Positions 1 through 12,300 of a stretch of 64,000 nucleotides of DNA are shown here, in pieces. Positions within the stretch are counted from its first letter, which is position 1. Each line of letters starts with the position of its first letter. This DNA comes from Branchiostoma floridae. Lineage: Eukaryota > Chordata > Leptocardii > Amphioxiformes > Branchiostomatidae. The stretch is taken from positions 17,053,643-17,117,642 of the forward strand of contig NC_049985.1 of NCBI RefSeq assembly GCF_000003815.2. The letters run 5' to 3'. Under the pieces are notes generated by a model. That model did no database searches. It saw nothing but the letters and a program-made list of their open reading frames with translations, and was not told where the DNA came from. The position numbers and the translations under genes are program-made.

Positions 1-832
1 GTGTCTTTCCTTATGATACACATGTAGAAAGTCTCTGTTCTATCCGTTAAACATTCCCTAATAGCGATTGATACAAGTGTAGTATGACACTGCCTCTTTC
101 CGAATAAACCTCCGTAACAAAATAAAATCTCAAAAGGACAAGAACAGTGTCATTCTACATGATACACATGAAGGAAGTTTCTGTTTCATCCGAATAAACC
201 TCCAATAAAAACGGAATACTCTGGCATTTGCACAACTGTGTCAATTTTTTTGACACACCTGTAGTTTGGCACCGTTCTATCCACATTAACCTCCCTTAAT
301 AACGTAAAATCTCAACAGGACAAGAACAGTGTCATTCTATATCATACACATGAAGAAAGTTTCTGTTTCATCCGTAACAACCTCCTTTAAGAACGCAAAT
401 CTTCAGCATTGGCGCAACTGTGTCAATTTGTTTTGACACACCTGTAGTATGGCATTATATCCGAATAAAGCGCCCTCAATAACGTAAAATCCCGACAGGA
501 CAAGAACAGTGTCATTCCATACGATACACATGTAGAAAATTTCTGTTCCATGGGAATAAACCTCACATAACAACGGAAATCTCTGACAATGGCACAACTG
601 TGTCAATTTTTTGACACACCTGTAGTATGGCACTGTTCTATCCGAATAAAAGCTCCCTTTATAACTTAAAATCTTAACAGGACAAGAACAGTGTCATTCT
701 ATATGATAGACATGTAGAAAGTTTCTGTTTCATCCATATCAACCTCCCATAAAAACGGAAATCTCTGGCATTTGCACAACTGTGTCAATTTTTTTGACAC
801 ACCTGTAGTTTGGCACCGTTCTATCCACATTA

Positions 833-1592
833 NNNNNNNNNNNNNNNNNNNNNNNNNNNNNNNNNNNNNNNNNNNNNNNNNNNNNNNNNNNNNNNNNNNN
901 NNNNNNNNNNNNNNNNNNNNNNNNNNNNNNNNNNNNNNNNNNNNNNNNNNNNNNNNNNNNNNNNNNNNNNNNNNNNNNNNNNNNNNNNNNNNNNNNNNNN
1001 NNNNNNNNNNNNNNNNNNNNNNNNNNNNNNNNNNNNNNNNNNNNNNNNNNNNNNNNNNNNNNNNNNNNNNNNNNNNNNNNNNNNNNNNNNNNNNNNNNNN
1101 NNNNNNNNNNNNNNNNNNNNNNNNNNNNNNNNNNNNNNNNNNNNNNNNNNNNNNNNNNNNNNNNNNNNNNNNNNNNNNNNNNNNNNNNNNNNNNNNNNNN
1201 NNNNNNNNNNNNNNNNNNNNNNNNNNNNNNNNNNNNNNNNNNNNNNNNNNNNNNNNNNNNNNNNNNNNNNNNNNNNNNNNNNNNNNNNNNNNNNNNNNNN
1301 NNNNNNNNNNNNNNNNNNNNNNNNNNNNNNNNNNNNNNNNNNNNNNNNNNNNNNNNNNNNNNNNNNNNNNNNNNNNNNNNNNNNNNNNNNNNNNNNNNNN
1401 NNNNNNNNNNNNNNNNNNNNNNNNNNNNNNNNNNNNNNNNNNNNNNNNNNNNNNNNNNNNNNNNNNNNNNNNNNNNNNNNNNNNNNNNNNNNNNNNNNNN
1501 NNNNNNNNNNNNNNNNNNNNNNNNNNNNNNNNNNNNNNNNNNNNNNNNNNNNNNNNNNNNNNNNNNNNNNNNNNNNNNNNNNNNNNNNNNNN
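833..1592. other. Assembly gap (760 N) inside satellite
   Basis: This is a run of N within the satellite array. The sequence on its left (481-832) and right (1607-1960) is nearly identical, so the gap may sit within a local duplication or a collapsed repeat. Confidence 0.99.
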
Positions 1593-2243
1593 ATGCAAAT
1601 CTAGATAACGTAAAATCCCGACAGGACAAGAACAGTGTCATTCCATACGATACACATGTAGAAAATTTCTGTTCCATGGGAATAAACCTCACATAACAAC
1701 GGAAATCTCTGACAATGGCACAACTGTGTCAATTTTTTGACACACCTGTAGTATGGCACTGTTCTATCCGAATAAAAGCTCCCTTTATAACTTAAAATCT
1801 TAACAGGACAAGAACAGTGTCATTCTATATGATAGACATGTAGAAAGTTTCTGTTTCATCCATATCAACCTCCCATAAAAACGGAAATCTCTGCCCCCTG
1901 CACAACTGTGTCAATTTTTTTGACACACCTGTAGTTTGGCACCGTTCTATCCACATCAACCTCCCTTAATAACGTAAAATCTCAACAGGACAAGAACAGT
2001 GTAAGTCTATATGATACACATGTAGAAAGTGTCTGTTTCATCCGTAACAACCTTCTCTAAGAACGGAAACCTTTGGCATTGGCACAACTGTGTCAATTTT
2101 TTGACACACCTCTAGTATGGCACTGTTCTATCCGCATAAACCTCCCTTAATAACGTAAAATCTCAACAGGACAAGAACAGTGTCATTCTATGTGATACAC
2201 ATGAAGAAAATTTCTGTTTGATCCGTAACAACCTTCCGGAGTT

Positions 2244-2343
2244 NNNNNNNNNNNNNNNNNNNNNNNNNNNNNNNNNNNNNNNNNNNNNNNNNNNNNNNNN
2301 NNNNNNNNNNNNNNNNNNNNNNNNNNNNNNNNNNNNNNNNNNN
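2244..2343. other. Assembly gap (100 N), palindrome at right edge
   Basis: This is exactly 100 N, the usual placeholder for a gap of unknown size. The first bases after it (2344-2384) form an inverted repeat with arms of about 19 bp around GAAGATTTGCGTTC. Confidence 0.97.
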
Positions 2344-3540
2344 TGAAGATTTGCGTTCTTAAAGTTTAAGAACGCAAATATTCAGCATTGGCACAACTGT
2401 GTCAATTTATTTTGACACACCTGTAGTATGGCATTTATATCCGCGTAAACCTCCCTCAATAACGTAAAATCCCGACAGGACAAGAACAGTGTCATTCTAT
2501 ATGATACACATGTAGAAAGTCTCTGTTCTATCCGTTAAACATTCCCTAATAGCGATTGATACACCTGTAGTATGGCACTGTTTTATCCGAATAAACCTCC
2601 CTAACAAAATAAAATCTCGACAGGACAAAAACAGTGTCATTCTATATGATAAGTGGAAAGTCTCTGTTCCATCCGTATAAACCTCGCATAAGAACGGAAA
2701 TCTCTGGCATTGGCACAACTGTGTCAATTTTTTTTGACACACATGTAGTTTGGCATTGTTTTATCCGCATAAACCTCCCTTAATAACGTAAAATCTCAAC
2801 AGGACAAGAACAGTGTCATTCTATATGATACACATGTGAATAGTCTCTGTTTCATCCGTAACAACCTCCTTTAAGAACGCAAATCTTCAGCATTGGCGCA
2901 ACTGTGTCAATTTGTTTTGACACACCTGTAGTATGACATTATATCCGAATAAGCCTCCCTCAACAACGTAAAATCTCAACAGGACAAGAACAGTGTCATT
3001 CTATGTGATACACATGTAGAAAGTCTCTGTTTCATTCGTACAAACTTGCTCTCTTAAGAACGGAAATCTTCGGCATTGGCGCAACTGTGTCAATTTGTTT
3101 TGACACACCTGTAGTATGGCACTGTTCTATCCGAATAAAAGCTCCCTTTATAACGTAAAATCTTAACAGGACAAGAACAGTGTCATTCTATATGATACAC
3201 ATGTAAAAAGTCTCTGTTTGATCCATACAAACCTCTCTTAAGAACGCAAATCTTGGGCATTGACACAACTGTGTCAATTTTTTTGGACACACCTGTAGTA
3301 TGGCACATCTGTATCTGAATACAACTCCCTTAGTAACGTAAAATCTCGACAGGACAAGAACTGTGCTAATCTTTATTGTAGAAAGTCTCTGTTCCATCCG
3401 TATAAACTTGCCTTGATAGCCGGGAAAGCTTCGACATTGGCACAGGCTGTCACTTTCTTTACAAACCTGTAGTATGGCACTGGTCTATCCGTATTCCGTA
3501 TAAACCTCCCCCATAACGAAAAGCCTCTACATTGTAGTAT

Positions 3541-5861
3541 GGTATGTAAAAACAACCTCAAGAGTACAGTAATCCATTAAATGTGTTAAAGTTACTGCCA
3601 GGTGATAGTGCAACAACACTACACTATAAGTATTGTTGACCCGGAAGCAGTTGATCCTTATCCTATAACCCGGTATATCGGAAAACCCCATGCAGTGCGT
3701 AACTCGTCCCGAAAACAATAGCGAAACGCACCACTGAAACCCTGAAAATTGGTCAACTTTCAGGCGTAATTACATGACTTCTAACTGCGGTCTAGCTTTC
3801 AAAAATAGTTCCTCGTGACTTATCAACCCCTTCCAAGAACGGGGAACCATTTTTAGGCTGATATAACGCATCGCGGCTTTACTATACCGTTTTCTTTGAG
3901 ATCTACCGTAAGAAGTCAATACGGCTACGTACATCTGGGTTCAGCAAACGGTACGGATTACGGCCATGTGATTTTACGACAGTTTTCAGTTTTGTCTCAG
4001 GCAGCAAGAGTTGCACGAGTTTACAGATAGAGTATACAGACTTTTTACTAAAATAGTTATTATACTTTTTTGCTATATTATAAAAAAACAAGAATTTCAC
4101 ATGGGTAGGATGGACATAGAATGAAGTAATAATAACATGTTTTCCATCTGTACATTTCATGTAAAAATAACTCGAAAATAGCGCCCCAAAAGTTACTCAT
4201 TGATACGATTTGCTTAAGTAACTGTTTTGGGCGTGTCTTAGATCTATTACCTGGGTGTCTAACCTTCATAACTAGATTCTTTCTCTTTTTTCTTTTAAAT
4301 TTCAGGGACAACAGGTCTTGTCTTTAGTTATTGATGCTATGGTACCTTTTATGTATGGGTGTGTGCTTCTTGTTCTATCTTTTATGGACGTACATGTACC
4401 TTTGAAGCAGAGCTTAGAGCCCGTTGTGCTTTCGACTTATTTTATGCGTTTCACCTGGATTTCTATTTTACATTATCAACCGTCATTTATCCCTCCAATG
4501 TAGAACAACAGGACACTGCTACTGCAGCTTTTTATACTGTCATATAGTAAGGTCTATGCTTCTCTAGCTTTCGCGTAAGATTTTTGTCGCAATTACTGTT
4601 ATTTTCAAGAGACGTCAAAGGACGATAAATACAAATATAGATATATAACATGACAGAGAAGTATCCACGGACAGTGAACTCTTCTGGCATATAATCTCTC
4701 TATATTTGGCATTTCTACATTTTTCCAGCGACCTGTTGAGCCTGCTAAAGGCTAGGGGAGATAGGGGGGTGGCTAGTCAGAAGTAGTAGGGATAGTCAGG
4801 AGAAGAGTACTCTACAACCCACGTGTCTACAACCAGAGGTACGGCTCCGGGTGTTTTTCTTTTACGTGTTTCATCGGACTTTCTATTTTGTGCTGTCTCC
4901 CCATCCAACCGCTGGACGATATACAATGTAGACTTTTACAAGGTGGTGTGCTTTTCTCTGTATTTGCTCCAACAGGAGATGGTTATTACTCTGATCCAAT
5001 GGATTAAATCCATAAATCTTCATACACAACGTTGCAGGGTCCCTCGTCGATACCAGGATTCCCTGTTTAAAAAGAAGTTTATGGTGGATACTAGGATAAC
5101 CTGTTTAAACATCAGGAGTTTATGATGTAACGTTAACTGCTCAATGAAAGAAATCCGGAAAGTGTACGAAATTACATTATTTGTCTGGTTGTAAATATGA
5201 CAGTGTCGAGAAAATGTCAGAGATGGGCAAAAATTATTGTTTTTTTTAATGGGCAACAAAATGTACGTCACTACAATAGTCAATTTTGATATGACTCAAG
5301 AGAGCACTGCTATACAATGGTGATGTATAAACACTAAACTGACAAATAACAACAGTTGATAGGCAAACATCAGTAAACATTCCTTGCTGTATTTTTTTCA
5401 AAAATATTCTACATGTAAATACTAAGACATTTCTTGACGAGTGTTTCTTTTTTTTGAATGGCGAGCAAGTAAATGATACCAGTAATACAAAAGGCCTTTT
5501 GTCAGTGTCTGTTTAATTTCCTTACTTTCAAACTTCAAGTGATTCGTACGTCTGTCTGAAAACAAGAGGATGACCGTCACTACAATAAATGTACATACAA
5601 GTATGCGCATGTGTAATACAGTGTGTATTCATCGATCAGTTTCCATTGTAAAATCCAACTAACCAATCATAGACTCGTTCAACCGTTTTTACTTTCTTCT
5701 ACAAGAGAAATCAAACAAGGTCATTTGAAACGTGCAACTGTATGAGCTTCATTTAGGGCGTCATTTCTACAAGAACGCCAGAATCATATCCTCAGTGAAA
5801 GACAGCCATATGGTTTGGTCCTTCGTCAGAGTACATGTCTGTATTAAATGGCACCATGTAA
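3541..5861. other. Intergenic, no supported gene
   Basis: Low-complexity, AT-rich DNA between the satellite and the 3' end of ankyrin-MYND gene 1. The open frames at 4318-4547 and 4823-5125 have no recognisable domain, no homologue elsewhere in the window and no convincing splice context. I see no coding or RNA gene here. The last ~110 bp (near 5765-5810) resemble the sequence downstream of gene 4 (23970-24000), so they are probably part of the paralogous 3' region. Confidence 0.6.
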
Positions 5862-8800
5862 TCAACTATGCTTCATATGGCTTTTATCAGCCATCCGTTG
5901 TTGGAGGGGATCAGCTTCATCGTGATTGTACGCGTCATGCCCACAGCACTTCTTGTGTCCGACAGACCAGTGTTGTTTCTGACAGTCACGGCTGCAGTAG
6001 CGGGTCAGCTTGCACCGGCCACACAGCTTCAGGGTTCCAGTTGACTTGTAGAATGTGAGAAAGGTACAAAAGCTATTCAGTGACTGTGCACAGTACTAGT
6101 TCAGAAAAGTTTGTCAATTTAGTTTCGTAGACTTGTATGAATTTAGAAGAAAATATCATAGTACCCACTGTTTGCGTTTATAAAAACATTTATACATACG
6201 ATAGGATGGAAAAGTATTTCAACGGTGAAAACATCATTGGCAAAACCTACCTGTATCCTGGTTTGCCACACGTAGGGTTGCAGCATCTCAACAACTTGGA
6301 CTTCCTCGCCTCTTCTACCAGCTTCAAACTCTCCTCATTTTCACCTTTTCCGATTTCTGTCCCCGGCTTGTAGTACCTAGTGGAAGATTTCACTCGTTTA
6401 GGGAAGTAGGCCAAGAGATATTAAACTAAATGTTTTGCTGCCTAGAACATTTCAAATAAGGCATGGTTTCATGACATTTAGGTTCTTGTCTGTGGATCGG
6501 TGCAGTATAAAACATGCACCACACATGCACAAACACACACACACGCACATTCGGACACACACACACACACAATTACACAATCAAACAGACGCACACACAG
6601 ACACACACAATCACACACACACTCACTTACTGAAAACAGAAAAAGCATAGCCAAGCAACTCAATCCGAATTTATTTGAAAGTTTGTCTTCATAAGAAATC
6701 TCAAATGATCGTCCGTGCTAAATGTATGTTCTCAAAGAATGCAAAGCTTACCTCATGCCCTGTAACTGACCACCAGTTAAATCAGGCCTTGCTCCCAGCT
6801 CAATCAGCCGCCGAACTGTGTCGACATGGTTGTAGTTACAGGCTCTCATGAGCGGAGTGTTCTGGAAGCCGTCCCGTATGTCTAATGTTGCACCATGCTG
6901 CACCAGCAAGTCCACCACTTCTGTCTTTCCTTGTTAAGAGAAACGGGAAATACATCTCGACTTTCAAGAAAACGTGTGACATCAAATGTTCACGTGAATA
7001 TCTGAAACGATAGGGGTGAGTAGAAACAGTCTCCAATCCCCGAGAATCGAACCCGGGCCCGCCAGCTTATCCAAACCATCGGCACTGCGCCAAAACAGTC
7101 CGGACTTTTAGGTGTAGTGGTGATGGTGTTGGGTTGTGAACTGGCCGGCCCGGAGTCGGATCCCGGGATCCCGGGAGCCAGGAGACTGTTTCTACTCTCC
7201 CGCAGTGTTTTAGTGGTTTCTACGCCGGGAATCGAACCTAGGTTTTGGCGGTGAGTGAGTATGTAAAGTAACATGAACAGACACAACACAGCGCCGACAT
7301 CTGATAGATAATGTGATTTCCTTTACCTAATGAACCTTTGTTCATAGAACGCTTTCAGTTACGTTTAGCACTTTTATAGTAAAGGCTTTAGTTCTCAATA
7401 TACTTTGCAATTTCTGTAAATACAGTATCTTATGATTGTGTGTTACGACACTAGAAAACAAGATGTAACGTTGCCGTCGATATACAGACAAGCATTTGTT
7501 TTGAATCAACATACTACTAGTAGTATAGTACCTTCGGTCGCTGCTCCATGGAGAGGACCAAATGAACTTCTGGTTCTCTTCGACACAGACGCCCCCTTGC
7601 GGAGCAGCAGCTTCACGATGTCAACATGCCCCTTGTAGGAAGCAATGTACAATGCTGTCCCAGGGCTGAAGGTCTCGGAGTTCTTTATATCGAAGTCAAT
7701 GTCTGCACCTGCATTTGGAGATTAGTGATTACTGTTTAGTAAAACTGAATTGTATTGATTCTATTTTCCTATGATTTCATATAGTTGAAATGATTTTGCA
7801 AAGTCACATTTTAAAGTGTGCGCCAAATGTTTGCCCTATGCCAAATGAATACCCCGCACGATCTACATGGGGGTTCCGAGTATGCCGAATCAATTTGGTT
7901 CTGTTGTCATTTATCCTAAAATTGACAATTAGTTCAAAATATTTACACGTAGTATGATCCATTGACACCTGTTTCCACCTGTGAATGAGTCACCATCGCT
8001 TATTGTGTTGCATGATTAGTTAGAACAAAAGGTGATCTACAACAGTCGTTCTAGACTTTTCTTTTCAGCCGAAATTGTCTGCGTGACATGGCAAAGATCA
8101 AAAGGTGTGACTAGTGCACATACTGTATTTGATAACTTACATTAGAATAAGCATCTACAGGTCGAATGTCCTATTTTCAAATTCTTTTCAAATGCTCGTG
8201 TTTACGGTAATTTTGCTGTAAAACGAATTATGTAAACAACACACTAAAATGTACATGACTGCAGATACTAGGAGAAATCTATAACGCACTGTGAAAAAGC
8301 ATCAACTTTCAGTGGCGGAGTGGTTGTGTTTTTGACACTTTTGAGCAAGGAGCTCGAGGTTGAGGTAAGAAACAACAAGATAATTGTTATCATATGTTGG
8401 GGGGAGGGGGCGATTTTCATGATCAACATATGGGCCAGATCCTTTTGCAGCAAAGTTCATGTCCAGTGGAAGCAGACCATCGCTAATGATGTGTAAGATC
8501 TTGGCCCATATGTTTAAAATCACGAATGAGTGAGTAGCCCGCACAATAACCCTCGTGGAAGGCCGCAAAGCCAAAGGAGGCCACTTGATATGAAGATATT
8601 ACCACACGTACTTTCAGGAGCAAAGAAAAGTCGTTTTCAACTACACAATAGATCACAAACACACTACTCGGGCTACTGTCGTTCAAATTCCCTACAATAG
8701 TTAACTTCAACAACTGTAAACTACGACGCGAATCGACATCGTTCATTATCATAATCGCATTTGGGAAGAATTTTATACTAACTTACCAGCTTTCAAAGCC

Positions 8801-8874
8801 GCTTTAACGCCTCGAAGTGATCCGTTCATGGCAGCATACAGTAGGTCTAGATTTGGCTCAATTATTACCGCCAT
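5862..8874 (-). CDS. Ankyrin-repeat/MYND zinc-finger protein, paralogue 1 (last acceptor damaged)
   Basis: Five exons on the minus strand: 8787-8874 (start ATG at 8872-8874), 7532-7708, 6752-6929, 6251-6376 and 5862-6045 (TGA at 5862-5864). With the ancestral junction this gives 250 residues. Exons 2 and 3 encode ankyrin repeats (for example [19 protein letters not shown] and [16 protein letters not shown]). Exon 4 ends with the first zinc ligands (RCCNPTCGKPGY), and exon 5 supplies [17 protein letters not shown] and the H-x3-C end of a MYND finger. MYND fingers bind proline-rich peptides and ankyrin repeats bind proteins, so an adaptor role is likely but the substrate is unknown. Phases are 1, 1, 2, 2 as in the paralogues. 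The acceptor of exon 5 reads CAA|G where paralogues read CAG|G (position 6046). The nearest AG is 1 nt downstream, shifts the frame and gives a stop within six codons. The gene is therefore probably disabled, or this base is an assembly or allelic error. Confidence 0.85.
6528..6640. repeat. (CA)n-rich microsatellite in intron 3 of paralogue 1
   Basis: An impure CA/CACG tract between exons 4 and 3 of gene 1. The same intron of paralogues 3 and 4 also carries a CA tract. Confidence 0.9.
7025..7245. repeat. tRNA-derived SINE-like sequence in intron 2 of paralogue 1
   Basis: Three stretches look like pol III promoter parts. GTAGTGGTGATGGTGTTGGG near 7120-7140 resembles a tRNA box A region and is followed by GGAGTCGGATCCCGG. 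On the opposite strand GGTTCGATTC (box B-like) occurs near 7045 and again near 7230. The mixture of orientations suggests nested or fragmentary SINE copies, not a functional tRNA. No cloverleaf can be completed by eye. Confidence 0.45.
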
Positions 8875-9322
8875 TTTGTTAGGACCGCTGTTGTCGACAC
8901 CTTCCGCGCGTCACCATGCGCGCGTGCTGACTGAGTTTGAAGTGAAGAATCATGGGAAGAAATCGTCTTGTCACGTGAGCTATTTTCTGGTCACGTGAGC
9001 TGTTGTCGTATGGGTAACATGAGAATGAAAAAGTTTAGAAAATGGATATTGAGTTTTTATTTTTACAGATTTTTCAGAAGAGCGTTTTACATTAGCGAGA
9101 GATATTTTCAAGTCTTGATTTTATCAATTAGTTCATAAATATGCTAAAGAAAGAAAAACAACTCCTCATCTTTTGCGTTCTCATTCTATCCACGAGACAA
9201 CAGCTCACGTGACAAGACGATAGCTCACGTGACCAGACAACTTCTTCCCATGGTACTTCAGTTCAAACTCAGAAAGCACGCTAGCAAGCTGTCGGCAACA
9301 TACGTGCAGCGTTTCTTACAAA
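8875..9322. promoter_or_regulatory. Shared bidirectional promoter with mirrored CACGTG boxes
   Basis: This 448-bp space separates the divergent start codons of paralogues 1 and 2. TCACGTGA occurs at 8971-8978 and 8991-8998 and again at 9205-9212 and 9225-9232. The pairs are exact mirror images about position ~9101.5, and each pair is spaced 20 bp. CpG-rich CGCGCG tracts lie near 8905-8930. Both start codons sit in a YY1-like AAAATGGCG context. GTCACGTGA(C) is the class of site bound by USF and by MiT/TFE (CLEAR-type) bHLH-Zip factors. That assignment is established for vertebrates and only inferred here. Confidence 0.75.
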
Positions 9323-12300
9323 ATGGCGAGAAACGAGGGAAATGTGAATGTACGTCTTGTGCAAGCCGCCATACGTGGATCACTTCGAGACGTTAAAGTG
9401 GCATTGAAAGCTGGTGAGCACATATTTAAATTCTTTTCGAAAGATCGGATGAGTTCGACAACTAAGTATATTATAGGACATTGAGTTCCGATGACATTTG
9501 GTGGGGTTGTTTGTTTCCGTGATCTATAGAGTAACAGTTAACAGTTGAATGCGACTTTTCTTATGCCTCCTTCGCGGCCTTCCAGGACCGCTGGCGGTTT
9601 ACTAGTGTTAGGAGGGAGCGCTTATTCGCTGATAAGCGCCCGCCAGGCGCGATTTTCAAGGCAAAACAATCAGCCGCTAGCTCCCAACAATAACCGCCAG
9701 CGCCAGGGCACGAAGGACGCTAATCTTCAAGAACAGAATAGAACTTCCCAAGTATTATTATTAGGTGCCTCAGGCCACCGAAGTTCCTTCCAATCTAAAA
9801 AGAAAGGTGTGGACCGATTTTATAGACATGGACTAACTTATTTTAGTATTGCAACAACGTTATATGAAAGAACATGAAGAAAATAGGAAGACAAACAACA
9901 AAAACACATAAAAACACAGCCGCAGCAAAACCTGGTTGGGGAGTAATAGAATTTTGCACAGCACTTGTATCGGTTCTCTTTTATCATTTGCAGTTATGTA
10001 CATTTTAGTACTGTCCTTCTATTTTACATGTACATGAGCTGTTTACATTTTCAACAGAAATGCAGAAAATGCTTTCGCTCAGTGTTTGAATTTGAAAAGG
10101 CATTACACTGGAGCAGTAGATTATTCACTTGTAAATAAGTTGAAAAGTATTTGCGTATAAGTGTGAAGTACCGTGCACTAGCTATAGGCACAACGTTTGA
10201 TCTTTTCAGTAGTGTGCAGACAATTTTGGTGAAAAAGAAGTATAACACGACTGTTGTGTCTCCCTTTGTCTTTTTGCTCGAACTAATCACGCAGCGCAGT
10301 AACAATATCCAATGTCTAGCTCACATGTAGCTCGACTGGCTTGTGTCCAAGTTTTAATCACTAGGACTTTATATGGAAGTCCTTGCAATTCGTAACTCGA
10401 TGGTAACGTACCGGCGGAATGGTTTGTGTTGTCGACGTTTATATGAGTTCTGAACAAGTGGTTGTCGTTTACATGTACTTCGAAATGACCTCCTTGCAAA
10501 ATCACATCAACAATATGAAGTCCCGTTTGTGAGTTTCAGTTTTGCTAAAGTGTAACAATTGATCACCAAACGCAGGTGCAGACATTGACTTCGATCTACG
10601 ATACAGCGACAAGGCAAGCACTGGCACAGCATTGTTCATCGCCTCCCAAAGGGGACATGTCGACATAGTGAAACTACTGCTCCGTGAGGGGGCGTCTGTG
10701 GCGAAGAGATCCGCGCTCTCTCATGCTCCTCTTCATATTGCAGCGTTCAACGGTAAGTTGATTCAAAACGAATTTTTGTCGATGTATTGACCAAAAAAGA
10801 CGACAGCCGAAAAAAAAGAGACAACTATAGCCTACAGACCTATAAAGTATAATGCAAAGGAACTGAACAACTTTTAAGGTCTTTTATCATATTTATCATT
10901 TGTCAATTGTTTTTATTTTACCCATTACTTCGCGAAGGCAATCAGCATTTTCTTGTCATGCTGATATGTAATTCTTGTACCGCAAATCCAACTCAGGAGA
11001 GACAGAAGTGGTGGAACTGCTGGTGCAACATGGAGCAACATTAGACATACGGGACAACAGGCAGCACACACCGCTCGTTCATGCATGTATCTTCAACCAT
11101 GTCGACACAGTTCGGCTATTACTTGAGCTTGGAGCAAACCCTGACGTGAGAGAAGCCGGAAGCCTCGATGAATGTGAAGAAGAGAGTTTGAAGATAGTAG
11201 AAGAGGCGATGAAGACCAAGCTGTTGAGATGCTGCAACCCCAAATGTGGCAAACCAGGCTACAGGTAAGATTTGTTATTATGATATCTACACCATTGAAC
11301 TATTTTCACCGTGCTCATTTTGCCATCCTGCCACATTTGTAAATGTTATCAATACAAAGAAAGTAGTAGTTTAGATCACTGTATTATGCTATGAATGTCG
11401 GACGACTCGGACCATTACCAACTCGGCCCATCTGCCGGGACAACTCGGACCATCCCCCCTGGACAGCTATTTAGTTGATTTTTTTTCGAAAATGTAATCC
11501 CCAACACTAGTTTTATATGTTTATACTCTGAAATGAGAAAACTGTAGGTTGGATTGATTGGATTGAGTAATTCATCGGAACTTTTCGGCATTCCATGCGG
11601 CGCACATTAGGTCCTTGACCCCGAAATACGCAGTGTGTGTGGACACGTGGATAGGTGTGAGGCGCTTCTAATGGAGGACAGTAGTAAACTTTACCATTAC
11701 TTGCTCTTCGGAATAGCTTTAGACAAATAAGATGTGGGTATTGATAAGAGTATGAGTCATTCTTATTGAAGATTAATTGCTAGTTAATGTTTTATATCGC
11801 TGTTTTGATATCACCGGCGCCCGCGGCACATATGATGCTAGATCAAAGGACCGCCACTCTGTATGACCAGGAAACTTCTGACATTCTAATAGTAGCAGCT
11901 GGAGACAATCTTTATAATACTAGTACAAATGTACCAAGAAATGTCAAATTAACTTTTTTTCAAAAGATAAGTAATTTGGTCCGACTGGTACCTGGGGGTG
12001 GTCCGAGTTGACCAGGGGGGTGGTCCGAGTTGACCAGATTTTCAATGGGTCGAGTTAGTAATGGCCCGAGTTGTCCTGATTCCTTATGCTATATGTAGAA
12101 GAAGAAAACGTAGATCAATACAACTCGAGTATTCCACCAAAGGTTATTAACAAACTTTGCTCTACGCCATCCTTTTGTACCTGCTACATCATCTTCTACA
12201 GGAAAACCGGAACCCTGAAGCTGTGTGGCCGGTGCAAGCTGACCCGCTACTGCAGCCGTGACTGTCAGATACAACACTGGTCTGTCGGACACAAGAAGTG

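Larger units (their letters stand above)
1..3540. repeat. Satellite array, ~182-bp monomer, with higher-order structure
   Basis: The core AGAACAGTGTCATT recurs at 141, 323, 503, 685, 1629, 1811, 1993, 2174, 2483, 2628, 2807, 2987, 3174 and 3357, mostly 179-183 bp apart. Every monomer carries an inverted repeat, TGTGTCAA then 4-6 bases then TTGACACA, followed by CACCTGTAGTATGGCA. A short ~145-bp monomer occurs at the left end and again at ~2483-2628. The array degenerates towards 3300-3540, which is typical of an array edge. Two gaps interrupt it. I do not recognise the satellite family. The short open frames in it are by-products of the repeat, not genes. Confidence 0.93.

Noticed and set aside
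699-1692. Long open frames across the first gap on both strands
   Set aside because: They consist almost wholly of N translated as X within satellite DNA.
6435-6694. His/Thr-rich frames
   Set aside because: Translation of the CA microsatellite in intron 3 of paralogue 1.
7025-7245. Functional tRNA gene
   Set aside because: Box B-like motifs occur in conflicting orientations and no acceptor stem or full cloverleaf can be drawn; SINE fragments are more likely.
9545-9877. 110-residue frame in intron 1 of paralogue 2
   Set aside because: It overlaps an inverted repeat and has no domain; better explained as MITE-like DNA.
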